NCBI RefSeq assembly: GCF_020536995.1
Contig: NC_068362.1
Span: 2,630,826-2,694,825, forward strand
Source of the DNA: Dreissena polymorpha
Taxonomy: Eukaryota > Mollusca > Bivalvia > Myida > Dreissenidae
Direction: 5' to 3'
Length of the DNA: 64,000 bases
This document shows positions 26,900 to 39,551 of the stretch, in pieces (within the stretch, counting starts at the first letter, position 1; each line of letters begins with the position of its first letter). The notes beneath the pieces were generated by a model. The model did not search any database. It saw only the letters and a program-made list of their open reading frames with translations, and was not told the DNA's origin. The translations under genes and the position numbers were made by a program.

Positions 26900-28345
26900 A
26901 ATAGCAAATATAGCAGTAGCTTTTGTCACACATACATGAAGAAACATTGGCCTTTCGGCAATGGCTAAACCTCAGAAATCCCATTCAAATAGATATTTTT
27001 CACATTTTGCAGAAATGTTCTGTTGCATAATTTCTCAAAAATATCCTAAATCAGATAATATACAATAACACGTGGACATCTGTTCCAGTATCTTGCAAGA
27101 CGAATAACTATTAGTGGAGCTGTAACATAGCACAACCTTAGATATGCTACGGCCTTCCAACTGTGTTATTTTACCAAATATGTTAGATTGATCAGTACAC
27201 GACAGATTTTCATACCAACTACACGTGAACAAAACACGTTCGTATCAAACTGCAAAATTGCATTGTAGTGTTTGCAGACCACCTGCTGCTGAGAATTGTC
27301 TTCTACTATACAATACATACCAATCATGACTACATCTCACGACCAAATCAACAACGCAAGCTATCGACAACCTCATCTGTGGTGCTAACATAGAGATATA
27401 TTATAGCGTATGTTTAACCCGTTTTGTCGTGATACGAATTTAGTCGCATGTGCCCGTTGAAAGCATGTGTTTGTGCCTACTGATTTGAAACATCAACACC
27501 TTTACTATACATTGCTACACACCAATCTCGACTACATTTCACAATCAAATTAAACATACAAGCTAGCTAGCAACAAGCTAAAACGTTTTAGCAGCGTTGA
27601 AGCGACACTGCTTTCCAAAATATTCAAGCAGGTGTACGAATGTGCTTACAGGTCTGTAACATTGATGCTACTATACTATATATTACATCTCACAACCAAA
27701 TCATAGCGTTGAAGCGATACTGCTTTTCAAAATATTCAAGCAGTTGTGTAACTTACTGTCGTTTCAAAATGAGAACATTCGAGTTGTTGAGTTTCAAATA
27801 CGGTTGTAGACTGTAGTGTAGCGTAAGGTTTTTAATTGGGATTGCTTTGCAGTATTTCAAAGTTAATGACCATACATTGAAAGTCATAAAACTGCGTTTA
27901 GGGTTTTTATCAATTGTGCTAGCAATTCTGAGAATGTCATGAAAGTCTCTCAGACCGATGTATATACTTTTTTTCATCATATCACCTCATATCGAAAGTC
28001 AAAATAATATCCTAGCGTCATTTATGTTGTGTGTTTTTATTCGTATATTCTACAACCTCAATAGACGTTTCTCATTGAAAGACAAGTTATACCAATAACG
28101 AGCCGTTGTACAAAATGTGTATGCAGTCAAAAGCGAGTAACTGCTTTAAGTTTACGAGTCACTCAATGTTAGTTTCAACACGAGTAGTTCGTAAGGCGCA
28201 ATTAATGTTCAACGCAACATTGAGTAGCATAGTTTGTGTCCATATGGCAAATATCTTATAACGGTTAGTTGTTTATATAGTTTTTTATCATTTCACCTCA
28301 AACTAAAGTTTGAAAGTTTTTTGCTTTGTACGATTGAAAGCTAGT
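26900..28345. other. Gene-free region with weak local repeats
   Basis: AT-rich, no gene. The phrase agcgttgaagcgacactgct (27593) returns with one change near 27706, each followed by aaaatattcaagcag. Variants of tactata-att and acatctcacaaccaaatca also recur. Confidence 0.4.
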
Positions 28346-28418
28346 GGTGTCACTCGGCGTTTTCACGGACTTGTGACCGTTCCTCTTGTCTGAGTACAAG
28401 AGAAGTCGCCTTCCCACC
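28346..28418 (+). ncRNA. Structured RNA-like element, copy 2
   Basis: Same architecture as 26801-26873: GGTG/CACC, GGCG (28356) with CGCC (28407), ACGG with CCGT, and a hairpin CTCTTGT (28383) with ACAAGAG (28396). Two stems differ from copy 1 by paired changes (AGCG/CGCT to GGCG/CGCC; CTTTTCA/TGAAAAG to CTCTTGT/ACAAGAG). The loop segment CTTGTGA is unchanged. Confidence 0.45.
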
Positions 28419-29600
28419 CCAGCCCTAGCAGACTTTGTGCATTGAAGCACTTAATAGAAATGTTATTGCTCGGTCATCGGTCAGGTTCGGTCAACGCGTG
28501 CCTGCGTTTCTGAGAGAGCCAGATTAAGATATTTCGTGTCACCGTACGAAAATACCATGGTGTCGCATAGCAAAGCACAGGCATGTCACCATGCGTGCCT
28601 ACCACCCTTCCAACAGCGCAACAATGTGGTGTTGAAAGGATTCCCAGATAGTGTCGAAAGTATTGACGGTCATAACGGGGACGAGTTGCTTTATAGCGCC
28701 TCATTTCGTATTGACTTGCAACCCCGCCCTAGACCGCTACACAGCTAAATGGGCAGGACTCCATCTGACTATCAATCTCAGCGGTCATAGTTTTGAAAAG
28801 CGTCTGCTTGTTAATTGTTGGTATTTTGGTACTTGGAATCTCTTGTGCCCAAGTAGACTTAAAATTGGTTTTATAGATCATGCAATCATTAACTGGTTGG
28901 TAGCCTTATCAAATGCAATCGCGTCCTCGGACTCGCATACGCATCGACCCACGTCAGGTTCTAAAGCTTGCGGGCAATAATGAGTGTCCCTCGCGATAGA
29001 TTGAGGAGCCTTGCCAGAGTATAACGACTGCATGGATAACACATGTTAGAACCGAAAACCGAGGCGTTTCCCCTCAAGTGCTATCGGTTCGCTTCGCAAC
29101 TTGTGGAGTCGGTCTATTGACACCTACATACCTCGGTCGCCCATACTCAGTTAATTAACCGCTGTTGTCTTTCTGCTTGCCAAATAGCAGTCAACGACAA
29201 CCTTACATTGATCAGCCAGATTGGAAACTACGAGCGAAAACTAACTCGCCAAAGCGAGTGACCCGCTCCCGATTCGAGCAAAACCTCACCTAAGCACTAT
29301 CGACCCAAAAAACGCCAGTAACACTGCTCCGTTACTAGGGAGCCTTGCTAGTCAACACAAGTAATTTGCAATCCTGGCTAGAGCAATGAGTATATTCGGA
29401 CTGGTGTACCACCATGTGATTGTCTGCGTCTAAATTGTTGGTATTTGATACTTAGAGTCTCTTGTGCCAAAGTAGAGACTGAATATTTGTTTTATAAATC
29501 AAGCAATCATTTACTGGTTGGTAGTTCTAACAGTGCGTCAAAATAAGCACCGTGAAAACATTTTACACTCGTCCAGCAGTAAAGCTAAAATGAAATTGAA
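28419..29600. other. GC-richer non-coding segment bracketed by a 95-bp repeat
   Basis: The segment is less AT-rich than its surroundings and has no credible gene. Its right part is bounded by two copies of about 95 bases (28812-28905 and 29437-29530) sharing attgttggtatt, ctcttgtgcc-aagtaga and aatcattaactggttggtag, in direct orientation. Confidence 0.5.
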
Positions 29601-29699
29601 AGCATAATCAGAAACTTTTGAATGTGTTTGTACAACTTACAATTTATAAACACAATATTGAACTATAACAGTAAACTTGAAACAAATAACAATTTTACT

Positions 29700-32600
29700 T
29701 ACCTATGTTGTCTTCGCTGAAATACAAAAGCCATGTTCATAGCAATCATAGCATATTTACACACAATGAATACAACTCAAAACTTTTAGTAAGAAACTCA
29801 GTACTTACTTTGTATTTTGTATCCAATCCCTCTGCTGGCAATCTTCTTCAGTCCACAATCGAGCTGAAATCAAGACTCAATGCATACATGTAAATTTTGC
29901 CAAATAACAAACAAAACTGTGAACCAAAACTTTAACTAAACAAAACTAACTTTTCAACTGTTATGGTACTCACCTCTGGCAACTGAAATCATACAGACAT
30001 TTTGCATATCAAAATACATTTTTAGTTTAAAGATAAGAATGATTTATGAACATTTTACTTACACAAAGCATAAATATAAAAAACATGCTATGATGAAAAA
30101 AACAATATGTATACAAAATTATACATAAAGAAACACAATATACTTACCATTGCTGAACTGAAATTGAAAAAAGCACATTTTGTATAGCACAACAATCATA
30201 TTCAGTTTTTACATGCATGAAGTGTACTTACATCTGCCCAACTAAAATGAAAAAGAGCATAGCAGAACAAAAGTTATAAAATATATTTCAATATGCAATT
30301 AAAGAAAGCAAATTGTACTTACCAACAGGCAACTGAAATGAAAAAGAAACACATTTTACAATGCAGAATACAGGTCATCAAAACAGTTCAATATAAAAAT
30401 TAAAGAAAGTTAGTGTACTTACCACAGCCACACTGAAATGTAAAAAACATTAAGCATTGCATAGCAGTATACAAGTCATCAAAACAGTTCAATATGAAAA
30501 TTAAAGAAGGCAATTGTACTTACCACAGCCACACTGAAATAAAAAAATATATATTAAGCATTGCATAGCAGGATACAAGTCATCAAAACAGTTCAATATG
30601 AAATTATAGAAAGTTAGTGTACTTACCACAGGCTACTGAAATGAAAAATACATTAAGCATTGCATAGTAGTATACAAGTCATCAAAACAGTTCAATATGA
30701 AATTATAGAAAGTTAGTGCACTTACCAACAGGCTACTGAAATGAAAAATACATTAAGAATTGCATGATAATCAAGACCTAGCTGATCTTGAATCATTTTC
30801 TGTTTTTCTTCTTCTCAGTTGTCCAAAAGTCTGCTCTGTAACGACCCACCATTCCAATCTTAAAATAGTTAAGCATAACAAAGCACAACACAAACCAAAA
30901 AAGTAGTTTACTTACCTCATATTTTGTGCAGAGTTTTAACAGCCAATTTTCTTCTTGAAACCTGTACTCGTCTCTGTTTTGACCCACTGTGGAACAGTCA
31001 GAGCAATGTAAGTCTGAAACATAGAAGGACATAACAACATAACATACAAACCAGTATATTTGTTTTGACTAACCTCATGGCTAGAGTCGAGACACAGCTG
31101 CTGAATTTCTTTTCTGTCACAAGCTGTCAAAACATCTCTGCAACATCTCTGCAATTGAAACCTGAAACAGAGTAAAACAGAGAAACATTTTGCATACAGT
31201 ATAGTAAACACTTACCTTGTTTAAAGAGCTGAGTTGCAGCAGTGATTCTTTATTGAAATCTTTTTCTTTTCCCTCACTGCATGAGAGACCTGAAAAATAG
31301 CATGCAAAGCAAGACACTGTTTGTATGTCTACTCTGAAACAGAGCAAAATAAAGCATACATGGTACTTATAAAACAAACACATTGTTCCACTTACCCTTC
31401 TTCAACAGTTTAGTCACAGCAGTTGATATCCTTATTCACAGTTGAGGCTACTATGAGACCTTTTCTGCATGTGAATCTGAAACAGAGCAAAGCAAAGTAT
31501 GCATGGTAAATATCAAACAAAACACTTACCTTTCTGCAATGCTCAGCTCTGTTCGACTGTCAAATATTCAGGTCATGTCATATCTGAAACGAACTAAATC
31601 AAAACATGCATAGTACACAATTATTGATAAAATCTTGAAACAATTGTATGCTTCATAGCTTTGTGTTGTGTTTTTTTTTACTATACATATCACAGACAAC
31701 TGGCGACCACAAAAGAGTACATACATTTTTTGTATTACTCAAACATTGCTGTATTAAGCTCACACTCATGAATACCAACCGACAGAGTTGTTAAATACTT
31801 TACAATCCCTGAAACTGTACAAAACAAATCGAAATCAGTTTTCACTCATCATTGTTTATTGAGACAAACTTATTCTATAATACATACCACAGCACACCAC
31901 TGAAATAAAATTGCAATGTAAACAGCATGCAAACAAATGTCAATCAATATTTAGTAAATATCAACAAAAGCATTTCGATACACAAAGTAAGTGTTCACCA
32001 TCATAGTACATCATCAGTTAGTTCGACATCCCACGGTTGCTCAAGTGTAAGTACTGGCTAGCATTTACCCCTTTCAGTAAACCATCACACATCAGCATTA
32101 TGATTCTAGACACAAGCTCTGATAAATTCTACCCTTGCTATCATCGTTCACATAGACTTCCATTTGTTAACAACCGAATATAAATATCAAATGCTTGTAC
32201 TCACGGTTTGGGAGCTCCCTCCAAGAAACACATCTGTACTGCTCGACATCTGGCCATCCACTGAAACAAAATATTTTGAAACACACATGCATATAAAACG
32301 TTTTTGAACATCACATTATAGCAGTACAAATAAAAAAACAACTTGGTCGACTTACCTTGCTTTTGTAGAGTTGTGTCACAGAGGTGGAAATCTTCTTCCA
32401 TGTGTAAACCAGTGACTCGATTCTGCAACAAAGTAAAGAACACATTGTACACCTCAAATCAATGACTTAAAACTTACCCAACTTTTGTTGAATTGTGGTT
32501 CAGCAGTTGCAATCGTTTTTACTCGTGTCCCTTCTATTGGCACCCAGTAGGAAACCATCTATGCATGTGCAATCTGAAACATAGCAAAACACGCATGGTA

Positions 32601-35330
32601 CAAATTAAACTACCACAATTGTTACACTTACCCTGTTTGAACGTTCTATTTACATCACAACAATGTTTCTCTTCTTGAATCATCTTCGTCGCTGACTGCA
32701 TATACACCTGAAACATACAAGCATGCACAAACATACTATATACAAACTATTTTGTACTCACCATATGTTTGCTTTTCTGTTCATGCCAGCTTTCAAACCC
32801 AGCACTGTCAACAGCATCTTTTTTCTGTTCATGTCAGCTTTCAATCCATCACTGCATAAGCACTCCTGAAATGTTTTAAGGCAAAGCATGCATAGAACAA
32901 ACATTCAGTTCAAAGTACTTACCTTTCACTTTATCACTGCCCTGTGCTCAACTCCAGAAATCATGACTGTTCACTTCAGCTGCCAGACTTAAACTGCCAG
33001 CACACATCTGAAAATCTGAACAAAGCATTCATGTTCCATACTGTACTAGCCGTATGATTTTGAGTTACTGACATACTTATCAGGGGACAAAAATATTTAT
33101 AAATTGCACTCGTCCTGCAGGACAAGTGCATTAAAATTTTCACTCGTCCTGCAAACACATGCACTTGTCCTTCAAATATGTGTGAAAGAAAGATTGCAAA
33201 GGACTGATATGACTAACAATGTTTCCTATATCACTGCCAAAATGCTGCTTACTTAGTTATTCATGCCAGCTGATCATAGAAGAAATGTTAACTTACTTTA
33301 TTTATGAGGAACACAAAATAAATAAATGAAGACAAATTTGTTTTTTCCTTTTTCTAATGCTTGCGTGCTTTCCATTTCGGATGGTTGAACATCGCTCCTG
33401 CCCCCTTTAAAGAACGCTCGTATGTCAGACATTTTTCAGATGAAATTCAGACTGGTTTAAAACGGTACTTCGCAGTAAAATAATTCTTTAAAAAAAATCA
33501 ATAGTTACAGTGAATGAAGTCAGATGGTTCCCTGTCAACATGGACGCGCAAAGTTTACACCAAAAAGCCAATATTTACTCCGGGACACAGTCTCGCATAA
33601 CAACGCGCACCTGCTGTATGAAATTTACAATTACGATTTCCGGTTCATTCGCGTTCTACTTTCGGAATAGATATGCTTTAAGAAATGATTTTATTTAATG
33701 AAAAAGAGTCTTACTGGTCAGAAAAAACATATTTTAACATCAGTTTTTTTTCACTCGTCCTGTAGGACGAGAGCTTTAGGGAAATTCACTCGTCCTTTCA
33801 AGATTTCACTCGTCAATACGAGCGGACGAGTGGAATTTTTGTCCCCTGCTTATCATCCAAAAAAAGAGTACATGAAAATCTAGCAAAAAATAGGTTTTCA
33901 TCTGTTCACGAGTTATACTCTGAAAGAAACCATGATGATGACAAAACTCACTTTATCTCTTCTTTTGTCAAAACACAAGTGTTCATTGTGAAATTTAACA
34001 AACTTACCTTTTCGTTTCCCAGCTCTGTTCAAATGTCAGGTCTACATTTCATGTCAAATCTGAAAAAGATCTACATCGAAAAATGCATAGCACACAATCT
34101 GTGTTAAAACAGTAAATGTTTGTTGTATTCAAAGCTCCGTGTATTTTTCACTTTACACATCACAGACAACTGGCGACCACAAACGTAGAAACATTTCTGT
34201 ACTACTCAAAACATTGCTGTATGAACGCCAACCGACATATTTTTGTTATAGACTTATAGTCCCTAAAACTGTTCAAAAAGAATCAAAAGCAGTTTTTAGT
34301 CATAATCTTTTATTGAATTCTATACATAGGCAATACAATCTACAGTACTCACCACAGCCCACTGAAATTAAACATCATGAAATATACATGTTAAGCAATA
34401 CATTTATCATATTATAGTGCATATCAACAAACGCAATTCAATAAATTTTATGCATTCAGTAAGTGTTCACCATCATGTTACATCATCAGTTCGATTAGCA
34501 TCACCACAATACATCAACTCATAATACTGGTTAGCATTGAGCTCATGCTATAGCTATCATACATCAGCATTCATAGACACTAAAAATCAAGTAATATCTA
34601 CAGTACTCACCACAGCACACTGGAACAAAATAGAAATGTTAACAGCATGCAAATACAAGTAAAGCAATATCATATTTAGTACATATAAGAAAAGTATGTC
34701 AATACACCATCATATTACACCATCAGTTCGTTTCACATTCCCACGGTAGCTCAACTCTTAGTACTGGCTAGCATTTAGCCTTTTCAATAAACATTCAGCA
34801 TTTCTAGACACAAGCACTGATTAATTCTACCCATCATATCATCATTCACATCATTCCATACTAAGTGTACAATAACAGTTTTCATTAAGCATCGTTAACT
34901 AAAAACCACACATACAAGTTAAATCTGCAATACTCACCACAGCCCACTGGAATAAAATAGAAATGTTAACAGCATGCAAATACAAGTAAAGCAATATCAT
35001 ATTTAGTACATATAAGCACATGCATTTTCATGAAATATGTTTCCAATGTTTTTACATCATCTGTTCGTTTCCCAAAGTAGCTCAGTAAATATTTTGTAAC
35101 ACCATCATCTCTCATCACAACATATCGACACTATATCAGTACTGAGTAATTTATACCCAACTCATTTCACTTCTCTATCAGTACAACAACTCAGCAATAA
35201 TACGCCAGCCGCTTAAAATCATCATAAATCATCATACACAGTGAGACACGTCAACAGTCAAACACAAAAGTTTGTACTCACGTTTTGTAGAAACCCATCC
35301 ACACAGCACGACATCTGAACTTCAACTGAC
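29700..35330 (-). repeat. Array of about 27 exon-like modules, several only 9-14 nt long
   Basis: On the minus strand the sequence repeats the pattern pyrimidine-rich TTTCAG, short segment, GTAAGT/GTGAGT. Between 29700 and 30740 the enclosed segments are mostly 9-14 nt (for example TTGCCTGTTG, TGTGGCTGTG twice, TAGCCTGTTG), spaced about 100 nt apart. From 30910 to 33010 they are about 55-110 nt. The spacer DNA is repeated too (gaaacagagcaaa, gcatgcatggta), so exon-intron units were duplicated in tandem. Two larger blocks, near 31640-32270 and 34100-35330, are also related. No single frame runs through adjacent modules, so a non-coding or decayed transcript is likely. Confidence 0.5.
33082..33848. 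mobile_element. Non-autonomous DNA transposon with ACTCGTCC repeats
   Basis: Terminal inverted repeats aggggacaaaaat and atttttgtcccct, flanked by a 6-bp target duplication CTTATC (33076-33081 and 33849-33854). Inside, near both ends, are cactcgtcctgcaggac-type palindromes. It has no transposase. It sits inside the exon-like module array, so it inserted later. Confidence 0.65.
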
Positions 35331-36289
35331 AGTCAATCGATTCACACCACAACACAAATTTAATTGCACACAACTCAAGTCAAAGTCAAGTCGTCATCTC
35401 ATAACAATAACCTAACACTAAAGTCCACCAGTCATTCAATAACCCGAGTACCAAGTCATATTCTATAACGCGAAGTCAATTTAACTCTCAAAGTACAAGT
35501 CAGTAATACTCAAATCTTTTTCATAGTAAAAAATATTTCAAAGTCATTTTTTTTTCAGAGCTCACAAAAACAGGTCTGTCTTCGTCAAAGTCTATCAGTC
35601 AACTAAAATTCTTTCATAGTAAAAAAATTTAAAAGTCAAAACTTTTTTTCAGAGAACTTAAAAAACGCGTCTGTCTTTGTCAAAGTCTATCGGTCAACTG
35701 AACTTTTTTTGGGCGCGCAATTCAATTTATACTGACGCGACGTCGAAAAAACACATCCTCTCTCTTCGAGAGCCAAACTAAGAATGACAGAAAATCATAT
35801 TAAAAATGTTTACAGTTCATGATTTGAGTTAACAATTGAATAAGTATTTAATGAAAAATCGTAAAAGCAAACTTACCTTTCAAAAATCCTACAAATATTG
35901 ACTTTGTGGTGATATTTTTTCATGACCATACAAGCCGAAATAGTCACAGCTTGAATGGGCATAAAAATTGATAAGCACGAGTCCATCAAATCCATCCAGT
36001 ATTTCCTTCGATTTACAGCAAATCCATGGTCTTCTAGTCTCAAATCTTGTTATGAGGCGTACTCAAAGCAGATTTTCATATTGTGTTTTTGATATTCAAT
36101 GTTAAAACGACAAAATGTGAAATAGAAAAATATCTAGTCAAAGTTACTAACCTACAGTAGCATTGTGAAATAATCCTAGATCATATAAAATATGTGAGTA
36201 ATCCATCAAAAATATTCACTAGAAGTAGTGTACATTTAACTCCGGCATTAACAAATCCCCGTATACCCGTTTATTTCTACATAGCCTGA

Positions 36290-36800
36290 GCAATTCAGGG
36301 TTCTAAGAATTTTGAAAATTAAATTGTTTATATGACGTAGTTTTTGACGACATGCAACTCGATAGTATTTTGCGCTGGCTTTATTAAAGAGCAACTATCG
36401 CGCTGTGATTTGTTTAACTGTGTTTTGTGTTTAGTGCTAGTACAACGAAGATATAGAAAATTAATATCAAACCACATATATCAAAATGTTCAGCACACTA
36501 GCGCCTACACAATGATACATAAATAGTATGGTTATGTGTACAATTGTTCTTGTAAATTTGAAATATCAAGAAAATCTGTGTTTGGACCAAAATATCATTA
36601 CTCGCGCATTCGATTTTGTATAACCAAGTAGTATCAGTGTGTTCGCATAGAAATTTCTGTTAATCTGTTGAAAATTTCATTGAATTCGGTCAACGGGTTC
36701 TAAAGATATTCGACTTAAATCAGTCGCGAGAAATACCATTTTCTGTCGTCGATATGTTACTATCCCTTTAACTTTGTATGATGAGATTTTTTAAATGACG
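36290..36800. repeat. 500-bp direct repeat, copy 2
   Basis: Matches 23505-24010 (shared aaattgtttatatgacgtag, accacatatatcaaaatgtt, aaagatattcgacttaaatc). Same orientation. No coding signal. Confidence 0.75.
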
Positions 36801-38030
36801 TTGTGAATATGCACTAAGGATGAAGGGTCAAATTTACGATTTTCAATAATGTGTGTTTGTTGGGATATGGTTTTCTGCCCGTTTAACTGCAGCGTTTAAC
36901 ATAAACATCAAGTATGTTACACCAAAATGCGCAGAAATGAATTCCCCATCGCATGATACAAATATCTCAGTACCATATTGCAAAATGAAAATCTTTTATT
37001 CATGACAACCCAAGTTTGGTCATTAAACAGAAGTTTTGACATATACTCGTTGATGTAATACAAAAATGCATAAACACACATTGTTCCTCTCTATTTGTTG
37101 GTTTTTGTACTGAAAATTTCATCGAAATGTATTCACGCGTTATCGAGAAAGTTAAGTTAAACCTCTTCCAAACAAACACAGTTTTGTGAGCTATTTGCTA
37201 TTTATAACGTCATTCAGTTAGACTAGATACTTAAAAGTTCAAAATTTCTATGAGTGCTAATGTGTTGTCTTGAAGCATTTTCCTTGTTATCAGACCTATT
37301 GTTGAGTATCATATATCAAACCGTGCAGAACAGAATTCCCTATCGAATGATAGCAATTGTTATGTACTTGTTTTTAATGGGAATTTTTTTCATTCTCAGC
37401 GAAGTGATTTTCATGCGAAAAACTAAGCATTTTTACTATATGCGTTATTGTTAGCGAAAAATGATCCCCACAAAACTTGATGCTATTATCAGGTTTGATA
37501 TTTTGGCGAAAATGTCATGAAGATCGGTCAACTAGTTGTATAGAAAACGCGACCTAAACTTTGTACGAAATCAGTGTTCATTTTACAGTACAGAGCGATT
37601 GTTCGACGTTAAAATAAAATCTAATGTTCAAGTCCGAAATGTGTTTAACACAAATCCGTTATCGGACTGTATTATTGTTGTGTTTAGACATAAATTAAAG
37701 TGTAATATAGCAAAATGCGTGGATTTGAATTTCCTACAAGATTATACCAAAGTGAAAATAAATGCTCTTAATGCAAAAAAGTTTTTTTGTTAGCGAAGTT
37801 TGTTACCTTAAATTTCTGATACAAAAGGTCGTGTTAGAACAAAACATGCAAAATAAATATTGTTGCTACTATTTAGTTGAATATTGTGTTGTAAATTTCG
37901 TCTTGAAATCATGAGACGTTCTCGAGAAAATGTTATTCCTATGTTCCTAAAAATGTTTTTTTGATTGCTAACAGAACTAACGTTCCAGTTATACATGGTT
38001 TAAAGTCAAGTCGCTACCCTGCTCAACTTA
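36801..38030. other. AT-rich non-coding stretch
   Basis: No gene. Diverged repeats of a phrase like gaaaatttcat-gaaat-ttca followed by cgagaaa recur near 37115, 37505 and 37890, suggesting an old tandem or dispersed repeat. Confidence 0.35.
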
Positions 38031-38111
38031 CGACCAACACATGAAATACAATTCAACATACATGCAAAAACATGCAAACAAACGAACAAGCATAAAATAC
38101 AAATTCATCTT

Positions 38112-38302
38112 TTAATTTGTAAAATGAAATTTATTCCACCCAGTCATTCCACTCCTACACACTGCACATTTGCTCAACCTGGATACACATGATGAGCAAA
38201 ACGTGTGTCCACATGGGACCAAAGTACAGTTTTTCTCTTCCTCCAAGCAAACAATACAACGTTTAAACCGGCTTATCGCCTCCGCAACGGCCCGGGCTAT
38301 CT
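38112..38302 (-). pseudogene. RING-domain segment related to the HRLPKFE family
   Basis: The minus strand reads ARAVAEAISRFKRCIVC, LVPCGHTFCSSC, CAVCRSGMTGWNKFHF and a stop: a C3HC4 RING with the same end as the genes at 22776 and 39552. At its upstream edge stands a splice-acceptor-like ctatttccag. The 3' flank (38031 onward) is shared with the other two genes. Part of the second virus-like piece; not a whole gene as seen. Confidence 0.55.
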
Positions 38303-38772
38303 CTGGAAATAGACAATATCACCATACATAAAAAAAAGACCCAAGCGCTAATTTTTCGGGCGTCTTATTTTTCTGAGAATGAGGCATTTGATGGCTACAT
38401 GGATTGATATAAAATTTACATTACAATTTTTTGTATAAATAGCGGATGAATGCGTAACTGAGTCTCAGAACGTTTGTTCGCAAACATGTCGTTGTATCAA
38501 AAACTTCAAACATTTAAAAACAAGCCTACCCATGTCGGCGTGTTAAAGGAAAACCTGGCTTGCCAAGGGTTCATTTTCGACCCTTGTGCTTTTTACAACC
38601 CTATTTTTTACACCGCTATTTTTAATTGAGTTCAATGAGTGGCTTGCCATGCGCGCATTTGCATTTGAAACATGGACAAAGAAAATGTGAAATAAAGGCA
38701 TCATTTTATTTACAAAGTTCAATATTTGGCAAACAAAACGAATAAGTAAACAAGCATTGTAAACAAACATAC

Positions 38773-38836
38773 CCGCTTCAAACTGAGCAATTTCTTTATT
38801 CCAGTCTTCCGTTTGGGGTACCACGAAGTTGGCCAT
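38773..38836 (-). CDS. Short frame with VPQTEDW motif and donor-like end
   Basis: ATG at 38836, about 45 bases after a minus-strand TATATAAAG (near 38885). It reads MANFVVPQTEDWNKEIAQFE and then meets a strong donor-like GGTATGT. The motif is that of the small protein at 17571-17810. This is the start of a gene whose remainder is unclear. Part of the second virus-like piece. Confidence 0.45.
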
Positions 38837-38949
38837 TGTGATTTGAATTACAATTGATTACCATATTTGCCCGGGTCGCTTTATATACTTACGGAGTGGC
38901 TCAATATCTATATATAGTCAGGTCCTGACATGCAAACGTGCAGGAAAAT

Positions 38950-39130
38950 GATGCAGGGCAAATTTTGCACGCGTGGCAGACATTCATATTTAAAAAAAAC
39001 ACCCAACTTAGTTCATGTCTGAAAGATTTTTATTAAACGTACCTTTACGACATTTCCATTTGAACCATAAGCACGAAGTAAAACTTCAAAATAGTGACAC
39101 AAGAACTCGATCTGATATTTTATGAATATT
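38950..39130 (+). pseudogene. Decayed copy of the 40345-40584 gene
   Basis: Shares gcacgcgtgg-cagacattcata, catgtctgaaagattttta and aagcacgaagtaaaacttca with 40355-40545, in order and orientation. No open frame remains. It shows that this two-gene neighbourhood was duplicated. Confidence 0.5.
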
Positions 39131-39551
39131 TTTGCGAAATGTACTGAAATCAAATACTAACGCAGCAGTTCAGTGAAGTTACTGAGTGCAAATAAACCTT
39201 GCGTCATTTTTGAAGAAAAGTCCACAAAGAGATGAGTATTTGCGAGCAAATTTAAATGCCAATATCTCAACAACCACTGCAGATATTGGGATCAAATTTT
39301 TACTATGATATTCAACTTAGTTATGTTCGAAAATACAGTCTTTGTAAAGAAAACTTGTTTGCTTTTTCGTTTGTAGAAACAGTTGAATAGGGTATTTTTT
39401 TTTAATGATTAGAAAAATTGTTGGTAATCAAAACGTCATTTTACTCTACGATCACACTATATCTACCAATCACAAATAACGACCAACACATGAAATGCAT
39501 TTTAACATTTTATTTTACGATGATAATTAACAAACAAGCATATACACAAAG

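Noticed and set aside
26801-28418. HDV-like, hammerhead or twister ribozyme
   Set aside because: The pairing order resembles a pseudoknotted ribozyme, but the conserved core bases of these ribozyme classes are missing.
29700-30740. CRISPR-like array (short segments at about 100-nt spacing)
   Set aside because: The repeated parts carry splice-site words, are not identical, and the context is eukaryotic.
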